64,000 bases of DNA from JBOEGW01 sp050633625 (GCA_050633625.1 JBOEGW010000001.1:248001-312000), one strand, 5' to 3'. Positions 31,236 through 40,721 are shown, counted from the first letter of the stretch. The notes: generated by a model not told the origin, from the letters alone. A program made the numbers and translations.

Positions 31236-34031
31236 TTGTCTCAACTGACGGCTGTGCTTGGTCCCACCAACACGGGAAAAACGCATTACGCGATTGAGCG
31301 GATGCTGAGCTATCAAAGCGGGGTCATTGGCTTGCCGCTGCGCCTGCTTGCGCGAGAGGTCTATGATAAGATTGTTGCGCTGCGCGGCCCTTCCGTTGTG
31401 GCCTTGGTGACGGGCGAAGAGCGCATCGTGCCGCAGCGCGCCAAATACTGGGTGGCAACTGTGGAGGCGATGCCCGCCGGGTTGGGGGCGGATTTTCTGG
31501 CCGTCGATGAAATCCAGCTTTGCGCGGACCCGGAGCGCGGTCATGTGTTTACGGACCGGTTGTTACACGCGCGCGGCACCCATGAGACCCTGTTTATGGG
31601 CGCAGAAACCATGCGCAGTGCGATTGCCGCCTTGGTGCCTAAGGTGCAATTCATGCGCCGGGAACGATTTAGCGAGCTCACCTACGCAGGTTCGAAAAAG
31701 ATAAGCCGAATGCCTCCCCGAAGTGCAATTGTCGGGTTTTCGGTTGAAAATCTGTATGCCATCGCTGAATTGCTCCGGCGACAAAAGGGCGGGGTTGCTG
31801 TGGTGACGGGGGCGCTCAGCCCGCGCACACGCAACGCGCAGGTGGCGATGTATCAAAATGGTGAAGTCGACTATTTGATCGCCACGGACGCGATTGGCAT
31901 GGGGCTGAACCTGGATGTGAATCACGTCGCTTTTTCGGCGCTTAGCAAATTTGATGGGCGGCGGATGCGCTATTTGGCCCCAAATGAGATGGCGCAGATT
32001 GCCGGGCGCGCTGGGCGGCATATGTCGCATGGCAGCTTTGGCGTGACGGGCGAAGCGCCGCCGCTGGACCCGGACATGGCGCAGGCGATCATGGACCATC
32101 GTTTCACGCCGCTCAAGAAACTGAACTGGCGCAACTCGGATTTGCGGTTTGGGTCGGTTGCGGCCCTTGTGGACTCGCTTGAGGCGGGGGTTCAGGACGA
32201 CTGGTTGATGAAGGCGCGCCCGGCGGATGACCTCTTGGCGCTCAAGGATTTGGCGCTTGATCCGGTGATCGCGGCGCGCGCCAGCGATGGGCCTTCGGTG
32301 CGGCTGTTGTGGGATGTGTGCCGGGTGCCGGATTTTCGCGGGCTGTCAAACGGCGAACACGCGAGCCTGCTGCATGACATCTACAGTGATCTGCATGAGT
32401 ATGGTAAGATACGCGAAGATTGGTTCGCGCGGCGCGTGAAGCGCATTGATCGCACGGATGGTGATATTGACGCGCTGTCAAAACGGCTGGCCTATGTGCG
32501 CACATGGACCTATGTGGCACAAAGAAACGGCTGGCTTGGTGATGAAGGCCATTGGCGCGGCGAAACGCGTGCTGTAGAAGACCGCCTGTCGGATGCGCTT
32601 CATGGCGCGTTGACACAAAGATTTGTTGATCGGCGCACCTCTGTGTTGTTGCGCCGGTTGAAGCAGAAGGAGGGCCTCGTGGCCGACGTGAATGACAAGG
32701 GTGAAGTGACGGTTGAGGGCGAATTTGTCGGCCGTCTTGAGGGGTTCCGATTTATGCAGGACGCCTCTGCGAGCGCGGATGAGGGCAAGACCCTGCGCGC
32801 GGCAGCGGTCAGCGCATTGGCGCCGGAATTCCATCTGCGCGCGGATCGGTTTTATAACGCGCCGGATACCGAGATTGATTTCACCGAGCAAGGCGGCCTG
32901 ATGTGGGGCGAGCATGCGGTCGGTAAGCTCTTGAAAGGCGACGATATTTTGCGCCCCCGCATTCAAGCCTTCGTGGACGATGAAGCCGGGGCGGATGTGG
33001 CGGAGAAGGTCACGCGCCGCTTGCAACATTTCATGGATCGCAAAGTGGCTGCTTTGTTTGAACCGATGTTGGCAATGCAAAAAGATGAAACCTTAACAGG
33101 ACTGGCGCGGGGGTTTGGCTTTCGTTTGATTGAAGCGCTGGGCATCATTTCGCGCGACGCTGTGGCGAGTGAAGTCAAGGATTTGGATCAGGACGCGCGC
33201 GGATTTTTGCGCAAGCATGGCGTGCGCTTTGGTCAGTTCACGATCTTTATGCCGCTCTTGCTGAAGCCCGCACCCACCCGGTTGCGGCTTGTGCTGTGGA
33301 GCCTGTTTCAAGGTCTGGATGAGTTCCCTGAAAGCCCGCCCGCCGGTCTTGTGACGATCCCTGTTATTTCGGGCATTGAGCCACATGTTTACACCTTGTC
33401 GGGCTACCGCCCGGCCGGGGCGCGCGCGATCCGCATTGATATGTTGGAACGACTCGCGGACCAGCTGCGCAGCCAAGACAGCCGAGGCGGGTTTGAGGCC
33501 AACCCGGATATGTTGTCGATCACCGGCATGACGCTTGAGCAATTCGCTGATCTGATGCAAGGCCTTGGATATAAAGCGGAAAAAGGTGAGCGCGCGAAGG
33601 TGAAACCCGCGCCAGATGGCGCGCCGACACCAGCTGTCGACAGCGAAGCTCCCACAGAAGTCCCAACTGAGGCGCAAGGCGAAGCTTCGGGTGAGGCGGG
33701 TCCGCAAACACCCGCCACGCAAGGTGAGATCGCGTCCTCCGAAACCGAGGCAGGAGCAGAGGCCGAAGTCGAGGTGTTTTACAGCTTCACTTGGGGCGGC
33801 TTTGGGCGGCGCCAAAACGCAAATCAAGGCGGGCGCGCAGAGCAAGGCGAGGGGGGCAAACCCCGCGGCAAGCCACGCGGCAAACCCGGCCAAAAACCCC
33901 GTGGAAAACCCGCGCAAAAAGGCGGCGGCAATAAAGCCAAGACCTTCTCATCGGGTCCGGCCAAGAAAGACAAAATTGACCCGGATAATCCCTTCGCGGC
34001 GGCGCTTATGGGGCTTAAGGACAAATCCTAA
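31236..34031 (+). CDS. SUV3-like superfamily 2 RNA helicase
   Basis: A 931-residue DExH-type helicase related to mitochondrial SUV3, a 3'-to-5' RNA helicase that works with RNA-degrading enzymes. It starts at TTG 31236, supported by GGGAGG. Visible motifs: Walker A GPTNTGKT (residues 9-16), the DEIQ box in FLAVDEIQLCADPERGHVFTDRLL, helicase C domain motifs including GMGLNLDVNHVAF and QIAGRAGRH. The C-terminal third has SUV3-type sequence, then a long low-complexity tail (about residues 790-931), rich first in Ala/Glu and then in Gly/Lys/Arg/Pro with GKPRGKP repeats, likely an RNA-binding tail. The stop is followed directly by the S4-domain gene. Confidence 0.92.
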   Translation: MSQLTAVLGPTNTGKTHYAIERMLSYQSGVIGLPLRLLAREVYDKIVALRGPSVVALVTGEERIVPQRAKYWVATVEAMPAGLGADFLAVDEIQLCADPERGHVFTDRLLHARGTHETLFMGAETMRSAIAALVPKVQFMRRERFSELTYAGSKKISRMPPRSAIVGFSVENLYAIAELLRRQKGGVAVVTGALSPRTRNAQVAMYQNGEVDYLIATDAIGMGLNLDVNHVAFSALSKFDGRRMRYLAPNEMAQIAGRAGRHMSHGSFGVTGEAPPLDPDMAQAIMDHRFTPLKKLNWRNSDLRFGSVAALVDSLEAGVQDDWLMKARPADDLLALKDLALDPVIAARASDGPSVRLLWDVCRVPDFRGLSNGEHASLLHDIYSDLHEYGKIREDWFARRVKRIDRTDGDIDALSKRLAYVRTWTYVAQRNGWLGDEGHWRGETRAVEDRLSDALHGALTQRFVDRRTSVLLRRLKQKEGLVADVNDKGEVTVEGEFVGRLEGFRFMQDASASADEGKTLRAAAVSALAPEFHLRADRFYNAPDTEIDFTEQGGLMWGEHAVGKLLKGDDILRPRIQAFVDDEAGADVAEKVTRRLQHFMDRKVAALFEPMLAMQKDETLTGLARGFGFRLIEALGIISRDAVASEVKDLDQDARGFLRKHGVRFGQFTIFMPLLLKPAPTRLRLVLWSLFQGLDEFPESPPAGLVTIPVISGIEPHVYTLSGYRPAGARAIRIDMLERLADQLRSQDSRGGFEANPDMLSITGMTLEQFADLMQGLGYKAEKGERAKVKPAPDGAPTPAVDSEAPTEVPTEAQGEASGEAGPQTPATQGEIASSETEAGAEAEVEVFYSFTWGGFGRRQNANQGGRAEQGEGGKPRGKPRGKPGQKPRGKPAQKGGGNKAKTFSSGPAKKDKIDPDNPFAAALMGLKDKS

Positions 34032-34412
34032 TTGACTGATGTGACTGAGAAATCGCGGATGCGCGCCGATAAATGGTTGTGGCATGCGCGGTTTTTCAAG
34101 ACCCGCAGTTTGTCGCGCGCGCTGATCACTGGCGGGCATTTGCGCATCAATGGCGACAAGGTCTCAAAACCCGCGCAAGCGCTGCAAATCGGGGATGTTT
34201 TGACCTTCCCCCAAGCCAAAGAAATTCGTGTGATTAAGGTGTTGGCGCTCTCAGAGCGGCGCGGCCCTGCGCCAGAGGCGCAAACGCTATACGAAGACCG
34301 GACCCCGGCCAAGACCAGCGTTCCAAAAGCGCCCGGTTTTGAGGGAAAGGGGCGGCCCAATCGGAAAGATCGTCGCAACGCGCGTCTTTACGACCCAACG
34401 CGGCTTGATTGA
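34032..34412 (+). CDS. S4-domain RNA-binding protein (HSP15-like)
   Basis: A 126-residue protein with an N-terminal S4 RNA-binding domain (RMRADKWLWHARFFKTRSLSRALITGGHLRINGDKVSKPAQALQIGDVLTFPQ) and a basic C-terminal tail (GKGRPNRKDRRNARLYD). HSP15 binds stalled 50S subunits carrying peptidyl-tRNA. A TTG start at 34032 directly follows the helicase stop; GTG at 34041 is an alternative. Coupling with an RNA helicase suggests an RNA or ribosome quality-control role, which is inference. Confidence 0.88.
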   Translation: MTDVTEKSRMRADKWLWHARFFKTRSLSRALITGGHLRINGDKVSKPAQALQIGDVLTFPQAKEIRVIKVLALSERRGPAPEAQTLYEDRTPAKTSVPKAPGFEGKGRPNRKDRRNARLYDPTRLD

Positions 34413-34464
34413 TTGCGCCGAGGCGGTTAGCAAGGCGCAAACGCTGTGAACTAGGGGTGAACCC

Positions 34465-34803
34465 ATGACCTATATCGTCAACGACAAATGCATTGCCTGC
34501 AAATACACCGACTGCGTCGAGGTTTGCCCGGTGGATTGCTTTTATGAAGGCGAAAACATGCTGGTGATTCACCCGGACGAGTGCATTGACTGCGGTGTAT
34601 GCGAGCCAGAATGCCCAGCCGACGCCATTCGCCCGGACACCGAGCCAGAAGCGGCGACCTGGGTCGAATTCAACCGCAAGTACTCCGAGCTTTGGCCTGT
34701 GATTATTTCGAAGAAAGACCAATTGCCGGAGGCCGAGGAACGCGACGGCGAAGAAGGGAAGTTGGAAAAGTACTTCTCGGAAGCGCCGGGCGAAGGCGGC
34801 TGA
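34465..34803 (+). CDS. fdxA: Ferredoxin FdxA (7Fe type)
   Basis: A 112-residue electron carrier. The cysteine pattern CIACKYTDCVEVCPVDCF (3Fe-4S and part of the 4Fe-4S site) and CIDCGVCEPECPADAI (4Fe-4S) identifies a seven-iron FdxA. The remaining acidic C-terminal half (FNRKYSELWPVI, then DGEEGKLEKYFSEAPGEGG) is typical. It is a single gene with a terminator downstream, lying before carD. Confidence 0.96.
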   Translation: MTYIVNDKCIACKYTDCVEVCPVDCFYEGENMLVIHPDECIDCGVCEPECPADAIRPDTEPEAATWVEFNRKYSELWPVIISKKDQLPEAEERDGEEGKLEKYFSEAPGEGG

Positions 34804-34825
34804 TTCGCTTTTTCAACGGTTTATG

Positions 34826-34847
34826 ACAGGTTTGTAACCTGTATTTT
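34826..34847 (+). terminator. Probable terminator of fdxA
   Basis: ACAGGTT-TGT-AACCTGT, a perfect 7-bp stem with a 3-base loop, followed by ATTTT, 23 bases after the fdxA stop. Confidence 0.6.
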
Positions 34848-35086
34848 GCGCGATAACGCCCTGATTTCATTCAGATAACATCCACAAGCAAGGCCGAGCA
34901 CTTTAAAATCGGCCCAAAATGTGCTATGTATATGCCAATGTGAAACCTGAGATGTGCCGCGCGCTTATGGTTCTGTGATTTGCGCGCTCAATTGATCGTT
35001 AGACCCGCTGTTGCGAAGGGCGTTTCGCCCATCGCGCTGTGTTTTTGTCGCTCAAGAAAGGCAATCTCCAATGGAAGAAGACAAAT

Positions 35087-35605
35087 ATGAGCAAATCCAA
35101 GAAGCTTGATTTCCGCCCGAACGAATTCGTCGTCTACCCTGCCCATGGTGTGGGGAAGATCGTTAATGTTGAGGAGCAGGAGATTGCTGGGCTGAAGATG
35201 GATTTCTTTGTGATCGCGTTTGAAAAAGACAAGATGACGTTGCGCGTGCCCACAAATAAAGCCACCGAAAACGGAATGCGCAGCCTGTCTTCGCCTGATG
35301 TGATTGCGCAAGCAATGAAGACCCTCAAAGGCAAAGCCAAGGTCAAACGGGCGATGTGGTCGCGCCGGGCGCAGGAATATGAGCAAAAGATTAACTCGGG
35401 CGACTTGATCGCAATCGCGGAAGTGGTGCGCGATTTGCACCGCTCGGATGATCAACGTGAGCAAAGCTATTCGGAGCGTCAGCTTTATGAGGCCGCGCTT
35501 GAGCGTTTGACGCGGGAAGTGTCGGCGGTGTCGGGCGGCGACGAAGAAGGGGCGAAAACCCAAATCGGTGATGTCTTGATGTCGCGCGCACCTGCTGCGG
35601 CGTAA
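35087..35605 (+). CDS. carD: CarD-family transcription factor
   Basis: CarD binds RNA polymerase beta and stabilises open promoter complexes, acting broadly on growth and stress genes. The 172-residue product begins MSKSKKLDFRPNEFVVYPAHGVGKIVNVE, the Tudor-like RNAP-interaction domain. The C-terminal helical DNA-binding part covers roughly residues 60-160 (RSLSSPDVIAQAMKTLKGKAKVKRAMWSRRAQEYEQKINSGDL). ATG 35087 is the likely start; upstream in-frame starts would add 16 residues unlike the family. A strong terminator follows. Confidence 0.93.
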   Translation: MSKSKKLDFRPNEFVVYPAHGVGKIVNVEEQEIAGLKMDFFVIAFEKDKMTLRVPTNKATENGMRSLSSPDVIAQAMKTLKGKAKVKRAMWSRRAQEYEQKINSGDLIAIAEVVRDLHRSDDQREQSYSERQLYEAALERLTREVSAVSGGDEEGAKTQIGDVLMSRAPAAA

Positions 35606-35654
35606 CAAACGGATCCTCGCAGGCGGTACAAGCTCGTGAGGTGCGAGAGAAAAT

Positions 35655-35688
35655 CGTCGTTCCCGCCAAGGGAGCGGCGGTTTTTTTT
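35655..35688 (+). terminator. Intrinsic terminator of carD
   Basis: A 10-bp stem (CGTCGTTCCC / GGGAGCGGCG, two G-T pairs) with loop GCCAA and an eight-T tract. The T tract overlaps the stop codon of the convergent cobS gene. Confidence 0.9.
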
Positions 35689-36439
35689 ATGCGGCGAGCG
35701 CAAGAAGGGCGGCACTTTCACAAAGCTGTTGAGTTGCGCCCAAGATATCGCCGGTTTGACCGCCAATTTTGCGTTTGGCGATGGCGGCGACGGCTATTGT
35801 GGTGAGGCTGACCGTGAGAATCGCGGTGAGAAAGACGGTAAGGGGCAGCGCTGCCGTGACTAGCCAGGACAGCAAGAGGGCAAGGGTTACTGCCAAAAGG
35901 GCCGCATTTTGGGGCGGGCGGCCTACGGAATGTGACAAGCCTTTTCCGCGCGCATTGGGCAGGGCAGCGGCGAGCACCACCATGGGCGCGCGGCTCAACA
36001 AAGCGGGGGCGATCAGCCACAAAGGGGTGTGATCGGCTGCCAGAAGGGACGTGATCAGCGCCCAACGCAACACCAAGGAGAGGATCAAAGCGATCACCCC
36101 ATAGCTGCCGATGGCGCTGTCTTTCATGATCTCAAGGCGGCGCATTTTGTCGTGCCCCCCCCAAAGCCCATCGGCGCTGTCGGCCAGCCCATCCTCATGA
36201 AGTGCGCCAGTGAGGATCGGCTGAACGGTGAGGGCGAGCGCGGCTGAGACTGCGGGCGAAAGGCCAAAAGCCAGCGAGAGGCAGGCGACCAGCGCGCTGG
36301 CGCCGCCCACCACAAGCCCCGCGAGAGGCCAAGCCCAAGCCGCGCGCGCGCCGCGCGAAAAATCCGCCTTGAGGGGCAAACGGGTCAGAAGCGCGAGGGC
36401 TGCTATGACGTCAGAATGATGCACTAATGGCTTTTGCAT
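35687..36439 (-). CDS. cobS: Adenosylcobinamide-GDP ribazoletransferase CobS
   Basis: An integral membrane enzyme that joins adenosylcobinamide-GDP to alpha-ribazole, the last step of cobalamin synthesis. The 250 residues from ATG 36439 contain several hydrophobic helices and the family motifs ALALLTRLPL, GALHEDGLADSADGLWGGHDKMRRLEIMKDSAIGSYGVIAL (metal-binding DGLAD and GG region), and RAPMVVLAAALPNARGKGL. It is divergent from cobT, with an 80-base gap too short for a cobalamin riboswitch. Confidence 0.95.
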   Translation of the reverse strand: MQKPLVHHSDVIAALALLTRLPLKADFSRGARAAWAWPLAGLVVGGASALVACLSLAFGLSPAVSAALALTVQPILTGALHEDGLADSADGLWGGHDKMRRLEIMKDSAIGSYGVIALILSLVLRWALITSLLAADHTPLWLIAPALLSRAPMVVLAAALPNARGKGLSHSVGRPPQNAALLAVTLALLLSWLVTAALPLTVFLTAILTVSLTTIAVAAIAKRKIGGQTGDILGATQQLCESAALLALAA

Positions 36440-36519
36440 GACCGTCCCTTTGGTAGGGGTGTTCACCCCGCGCATCCGTGGGTAAAGAGTTGCGCGACAT
36501 GTTTCAACAGGAGAGCCCG

Positions 36520-37548
36520 ATGACCACTGCGCCTTTTGCCAGCCTTGCCGAATTTCAGGACGTTTTGCGCGGGGCGCCGGGACCAGATGCGGAGGCCGTT
36601 CGCGGCGCTGAGGCGCGCAATGCCAGCTTGACCAAACCCCCAGCGGCCCTTGGACGATTGGAAGATCTGGCGATTTGGTTCGCGGGATGGCGCGGCGCGG
36701 CGCGGCCCGTGTTGGAGCGCCCTCAGGTCATTGTTTTTGCCGGAAACCACGGTGTCACCGCACAGGGGATTTCGGCCTTTCCGGCGGAAGTCACTGTGCA
36801 GATGGTTGCCAATTTCGAAGCGGGCGGCGCGGCTGTAAACCAATTGGCAAAGACGTTTGGGGCGAAAATGGATGTTGTGTCGCTTGAGTTGGAACGCCCG
36901 ACCGCGGATTTCACCCAAGCGGCTGCGATGAGCGAAGCAGACCTTGTGGCAGCGCTTTTGGCCGGTTGGAATGCTGTGGATGCAACGAGCGATTTGTTGG
37001 TCACGGGCGAAATGGGCATCGGCAACACCACCTCAGCAGCCGCGATCTCGCATGCGTTGTTTGGCGGCATGGCGGCGGATTGGGTCGGGCGCGGCACTGG
37101 GGTTGATGACGCGGGGCTGGCCAATAAGGCGCGGGTTGTGGAGGCGGGTCTTGCAGCTCATCCCGGGGCAAAAGACAATGGGCTTGAAGCGCTGCGCTGC
37201 CTTGGTGGGCGCGAATTGGCGGCCATGGCAGGGGCGATTGCGCGCGCCCGCATCCTGCGCATTCCGGTGATTCTGGATGGGTTCATTTGCACGGCGGCGG
37301 CGGCTTGTCTTGAAATGGCACAAGCGGGCGCGCTTGATCATGCGGTTGCGGGCCATGTTTCTGCGGAAGCTGCGCATGGGGCCTTGTTGGAAAAACTTGG
37401 CAAATCCCCGCTTTTGTCGCTTGGGATGCGGCTTGGCGAAGGGTCGGGCGCGGCTTTGGCGATTGGCGTCATGAAGGGCGCGATTGCGACACATTCGGGC
37501 ATGGCGAGTTTTGCCGAGGCTGGCGTGTCAGAGGGCCGTGGGGATTAA
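36520..37548 (+). CDS. cobT: Nicotinate-nucleotide--dimethylbenzimidazole phosphoribosyltransferase CobT
   Basis: Activates the lower ligand of cobalamin by making alpha-ribazole phosphate. It has 342 residues from ATG 36520, supported by AGGAG. Clear motifs: KPPAALGRLEDLAIW, VIVFAGNHGVTAQGISAFP, GEMGIGNTTSAAAI, GRGTGVDDAGLANKARVV and the C-terminal LGEGSGAALAIGVMKGAI, with the catalytic glutamate expected in GEGSGA or just before it. Its 3' end overlaps the convergent antiporter gene by 4 bases. Together with cobS it covers nucleotide-loop assembly. Confidence 0.96.
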   Translation: MTTAPFASLAEFQDVLRGAPGPDAEAVRGAEARNASLTKPPAALGRLEDLAIWFAGWRGAARPVLERPQVIVFAGNHGVTAQGISAFPAEVTVQMVANFEAGGAAVNQLAKTFGAKMDVVSLELERPTADFTQAAAMSEADLVAALLAGWNAVDATSDLLVTGEMGIGNTTSAAAISHALFGGMAADWVGRGTGVDDAGLANKARVVEAGLAAHPGAKDNGLEALRCLGGRELAAMAGAIARARILRIPVILDGFICTAAAACLEMAQAGALDHAVAGHVSAEAAHGALLEKLGKSPLLSLGMRLGEGSGAALAIGVMKGAIATHSGMASFAEAGVSEGRGD

Positions 37549-39407
37549 TCCAGCGGGTCGTCCTCATCCGCTGCGGGCGTGTCGTTTGACATAAGCTGGG
37601 TCAACATCAGCGCATCCATATCGCGTTGCAACTCGATGGCGCGTTTGAGGTATGGCTCGTTCTCGCCAACAGGAATATCGGGATCCCAGTAATTCGCGAG
37701 TTCGCGAATTGTCTGGCGGTCCTGTTGGAAGAACATGCGCTCTGCTTCATTGGCTTCGAATTCGGATAGTCCAATATTTTCAAGAACATAACGCCCTGCG
37801 CGCAGGGAGCTGTCAAACATTTCGCGCACGATGTCATTCGCGCCAGCCTGGTAGAGCGCATAGACATGCGCGCGGTCATGGGCGCGGGCGATAATGTGCA
37901 GATCGGGGCGGATTTGGCGCGCATGCGTCACGATTTGGACCGTGGCAGACGGGCTATTCACGGCCACAACGAGCACCTTGGCAGTGGCAAGCCCGGCCGC
38001 ATGCAGCAAGTCTGGGCGCGTTGGGTCGCCAAAGAAGCTTGTGACACCGAATTTGCGCATGAGCTGGATGGTTTTCAGGTTGTTGTCGAGGACTGTCGTT
38101 TTGAACCCGGTTGAGCGCACGAGGCGGTTCACCACTTGGCCAAAGCGGCCAATCCCGACGATAATGACCCCATGTTGCTCGTCGATGTCATCGGGGTCCG
38201 GATCGGTTGCATTATCGGATTTACGCCGTGTCATTTGGTCAAAAACGATGAAAAACAAGGGGGTGAGCAGCATGGAGAGCGCGATCACTGTGAGCAGGTC
38301 TCGGTTCACGGCGCTGTCGATTGCGCCTTGTTGCAAGCTGAACCCGGCGAGCACGAAGCCAAATTCGCCAGCCTGCGCGAGGCCGAGTGTGAACAGCCAG
38401 AGGTCGCGGCCGCGCAGCTTGAACAACAGACCGAGTGGGGCCAGAACCAGCCCTTTGGTGAGCATGAGCGCGAGGGTGAGGCCAAACAGTTTCACCGGAT
38501 CAGCGAGAAAGCCCTGAACATCAATGCCCGCGCCGACAGTGATAAAAAACAGGCCCAACAACAGGCCTTTGAAGGGTTGAATATCGGTTTCTAGCTCATG
38601 GCGGAATTCGGAGTTGGCGAGCACCACGCCCGCCAAGAAGGTACCAAGCGCCGGGGACAGGCCAACTGAGGTCATCAAAACCGCGATGCCGACAACGATC
38701 AGCAGCGCGAAAGCGGTATACATTTCGCGCAGGCGCGCGCTGTCGATGAAGTGAAAAACCGGGCGAACCAGATAGCGACCCGCCAAAATAACGGCCAAGA
38801 CCGCGCCCAATGTGACCAAGGTCACGCCCCATCCGGGCAGTCCCGCCACAAGCGAGAGCGTTTCGCCGTGTGCATCATCGGCGCCGTGGCTTGAGTGCGT
38901 TGCCAGCAGGGGCAGCAGGGCCAGCATCGGGATCACCGCGATGTCTTGCGACAGCAAGACAGAGAAGGCAGAGCGCCCGCCTGCGGTTTGCATGAGGCCC
39001 TTTTCTGTCAATGTTTGCAAGACGATAGCAGTGGACGACAGGGTGAGCGCCATGCCAACGGCGATCGCGGTTTGAAGGTCGAGGCCGAGCGCGGTTCCGC
39101 CAAGCGTGATCAACCCGGTGGTGACCAGAATTTGCAGCCCCCCCAAGCCCATGAGCCGGTGCCGCATATCCCAAAGCGCACGCGGCTCCAGCTCAAGCCC
39201 GATGATAAACAGCATCATCACAACGCCGAATTCTGCAAAGTGACGCAAGTCAGCGCTCTCAGCCCCATCAAGCCCGGTGATCGGCCCGATCAAAAGCCCG
39301 GCAATGAGGTATCCAAGCACCGACCCCAACCCCATGCGCGCCGCAAGGGGCACAGCAATGACAGCCGCGCCGAGGTAAATTGTTGCTTGAAAGAGAAAAC
39401 TATCCAT
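37545..39407 (-). CDS. CPA2-family monovalent cation:proton antiporter (KefB/KefC type)
   Basis: A 620-residue inner-membrane K+/H+ antiporter or K+-efflux protein. Residues 1-385 contain about 12-13 membrane helices, including FGVVMMLFIIGLELEP and SSTAIVLQTL typical of the Na+/H+ exchanger fold. Residues 410-530 form a cytosolic RCK/TrkA-N Rossmann domain (HGVIIVGIGRFGQVVNRLVRSTGFKTTVLDNN). Kef-type systems are often glutathione-gated, but the ancillary kefF/G gene is not nearby. The C-terminal tail is acidic. It is convergent with cobT. Confidence 0.92.
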   Translation of the reverse strand: MDSFLFQATIYLGAAVIAVPLAARMGLGSVLGYLIAGLLIGPITGLDGAESADLRHFAEFGVVMMLFIIGLELEPRALWDMRHRLMGLGGLQILVTTGLITLGGTALGLDLQTAIAVGMALTLSSTAIVLQTLTEKGLMQTAGGRSAFSVLLSQDIAVIPMLALLPLLATHSSHGADDAHGETLSLVAGLPGWGVTLVTLGAVLAVILAGRYLVRPVFHFIDSARLREMYTAFALLIVVGIAVLMTSVGLSPALGTFLAGVVLANSEFRHELETDIQPFKGLLLGLFFITVGAGIDVQGFLADPVKLFGLTLALMLTKGLVLAPLGLLFKLRGRDLWLFTLGLAQAGEFGFVLAGFSLQQGAIDSAVNRDLLTVIALSMLLTPLFFIVFDQMTRRKSDNATDPDPDDIDEQHGVIIVGIGRFGQVVNRLVRSTGFKTTVLDNNLKTIQLMRKFGVTSFFGDPTRPDLLHAAGLATAKVLVVAVNSPSATVQIVTHARQIRPDLHIIARAHDRAHVYALYQAGANDIVREMFDSSLRAGRYVLENIGLSEFEANEAERMFFQQDRQTIRELANYWDPDIPVGENEPYLKRAIELQRDMDALMLTQLMSNDTPAADEDDPLD

Positions 39408-39455
39408 AACCCCGGTATTGCAACGCCGTCCATGTTTGGCAATGGGCGCCGCGCG

Positions 39456-40721
39456 TTATCCGGTCCCGTCCCGGATTTGATCGCTGAGTTGTGATATACG
39501 TTCAAGTCGAGATTGCACTTTGTCTTGAAAGTTTTTCAATTGGCCGATGATGTCGCGCAGGCTTTCACCGCTGCGTGGCAGGCGTGCCCCTTCGATTTTG
39601 CACATGACGCGCGTGGTGGAGAGGCCGAGAACATGCCGTTCCAAGCGCACACAAGCGTCTTGAATGCGGGCCGCTTCGCGTTGAACGGTTTCGATGGAGT
39701 CCGCGGAGCGCTGACCGTAATCGGCCACGATTTTTTGGAGAATGGCGCGTTCAGCGTCGAGATCGACTTCTCCGAGACGCCGACGTTCTGTGACAAGCTG
39801 GCGGTCGCATGTTTTGAGGATTTCCAACATCCCTTCGGTGAACAAAGACGACTGGACGCGCGTGCGGATGGCGGCGAAGTTCCCTTTTTCACCGACGACG
39901 TTTTTCTCAAACCAATCGGACATGTCGCGCGACATGATCCCGTAGTTTTGCGACAGGGTCGTGATGGGGCCACCGGTTGCCTCAAGTCGGGAAGCGATGA
40001 CACGAAGATTGTGTGGAATCGTGCGCATTGAGTGAAAATCGGCGGTCAAACCCTGGGTCTCAACGCGGAGTTTTTCTGAGGCGGTGAGCATGTCGCGCAG
40101 CGCCTTAAGCCGATAGTTTGGCGCGTGTTTGAGGGTCGCGTCTTTTTGCGTCAACTCGCTGCACAGGGCCATCGATTCAAAGTCGCGGTAGTTGTCGTAC
40201 CCTTGTGATTGGATCCGGTCCAGCAAAAGGGCGGCACTGTCGGCTGGGCTTAGGTTCTCGTCTTTTTCAAGCTGGAGGAGGCTGGCGTATTCGGAGCGCA
40301 CCATGTCAAACATCGGGCTTGTCGGCTTGATGCGCGCTGACAGGTAGCCGCCTTCATTGGGCAAGACCACGGCGAACACCCAGTAGTGCAACCCATCGCT
40401 TGATTTGTTCTTCACATACGCCCCGATCGGCTCGCCCTTTTGGATACGATCCCACAGCAACCAAAACACGCCGCGCGGCATGTCTGGGTGGCGAATGAGC
40501 TTGTGGGGTGCGCCGATCATTTCGCTCCATTCGTAATGGGCGACACGGCGGAAGATGTAGTTTCCGGCTTGAATTATGCCGTGTTTGTCGGTGCGCGAAA
40601 AGAACACCTCATCGAGGGAAAATGGAGCTTCGCCGGAGTCAGGGCGGATTTCGTTTCGTTTTTCTACAAAGCTCAAAGCGGCGTGCCTCAACTGCTGGTG
40701 CGACTCCGAGCTTGGGCGCAC
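39456..40721 (-). CDS. PAS-domain sensor protein (Aer-like N-terminus)
   Basis: A 421-residue cytoplasmic protein. Residues 30-140 are a PAS domain of the Aer type (EVFFSRTDKHGIIQAGNYIFRRVAHYEWSEMIGAPHKLIRHPDMP), likely to bind a flavin or another small ligand. The remainder (about 165-421) is long helical sequence of coiled-coil type, without a clear HAMP, methyl-accepting hairpin, kinase or GGDEF domain. The GTG start at 40721 is preceded by TAGGA. It lies downstream of the 1303-residue gene on the same strand and might share its transcript. Confidence 0.75.
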   Translation of the reverse strand: MRPSSESHQQLRHAALSFVEKRNEIRPDSGEAPFSLDEVFFSRTDKHGIIQAGNYIFRRVAHYEWSEMIGAPHKLIRHPDMPRGVFWLLWDRIQKGEPIGAYVKNKSSDGLHYWVFAVVLPNEGGYLSARIKPTSPMFDMVRSEYASLLQLEKDENLSPADSAALLLDRIQSQGYDNYRDFESMALCSELTQKDATLKHAPNYRLKALRDMLTASEKLRVETQGLTADFHSMRTIPHNLRVIASRLEATGGPITTLSQNYGIMSRDMSDWFEKNVVGEKGNFAAIRTRVQSSLFTEGMLEILKTCDRQLVTERRRLGEVDLDAERAILQKIVADYGQRSADSIETVQREAARIQDACVRLERHVLGLSTTRVMCKIEGARLPRSGESLRDIIGQLKNFQDKVQSRLERISQLSDQIRDGTG

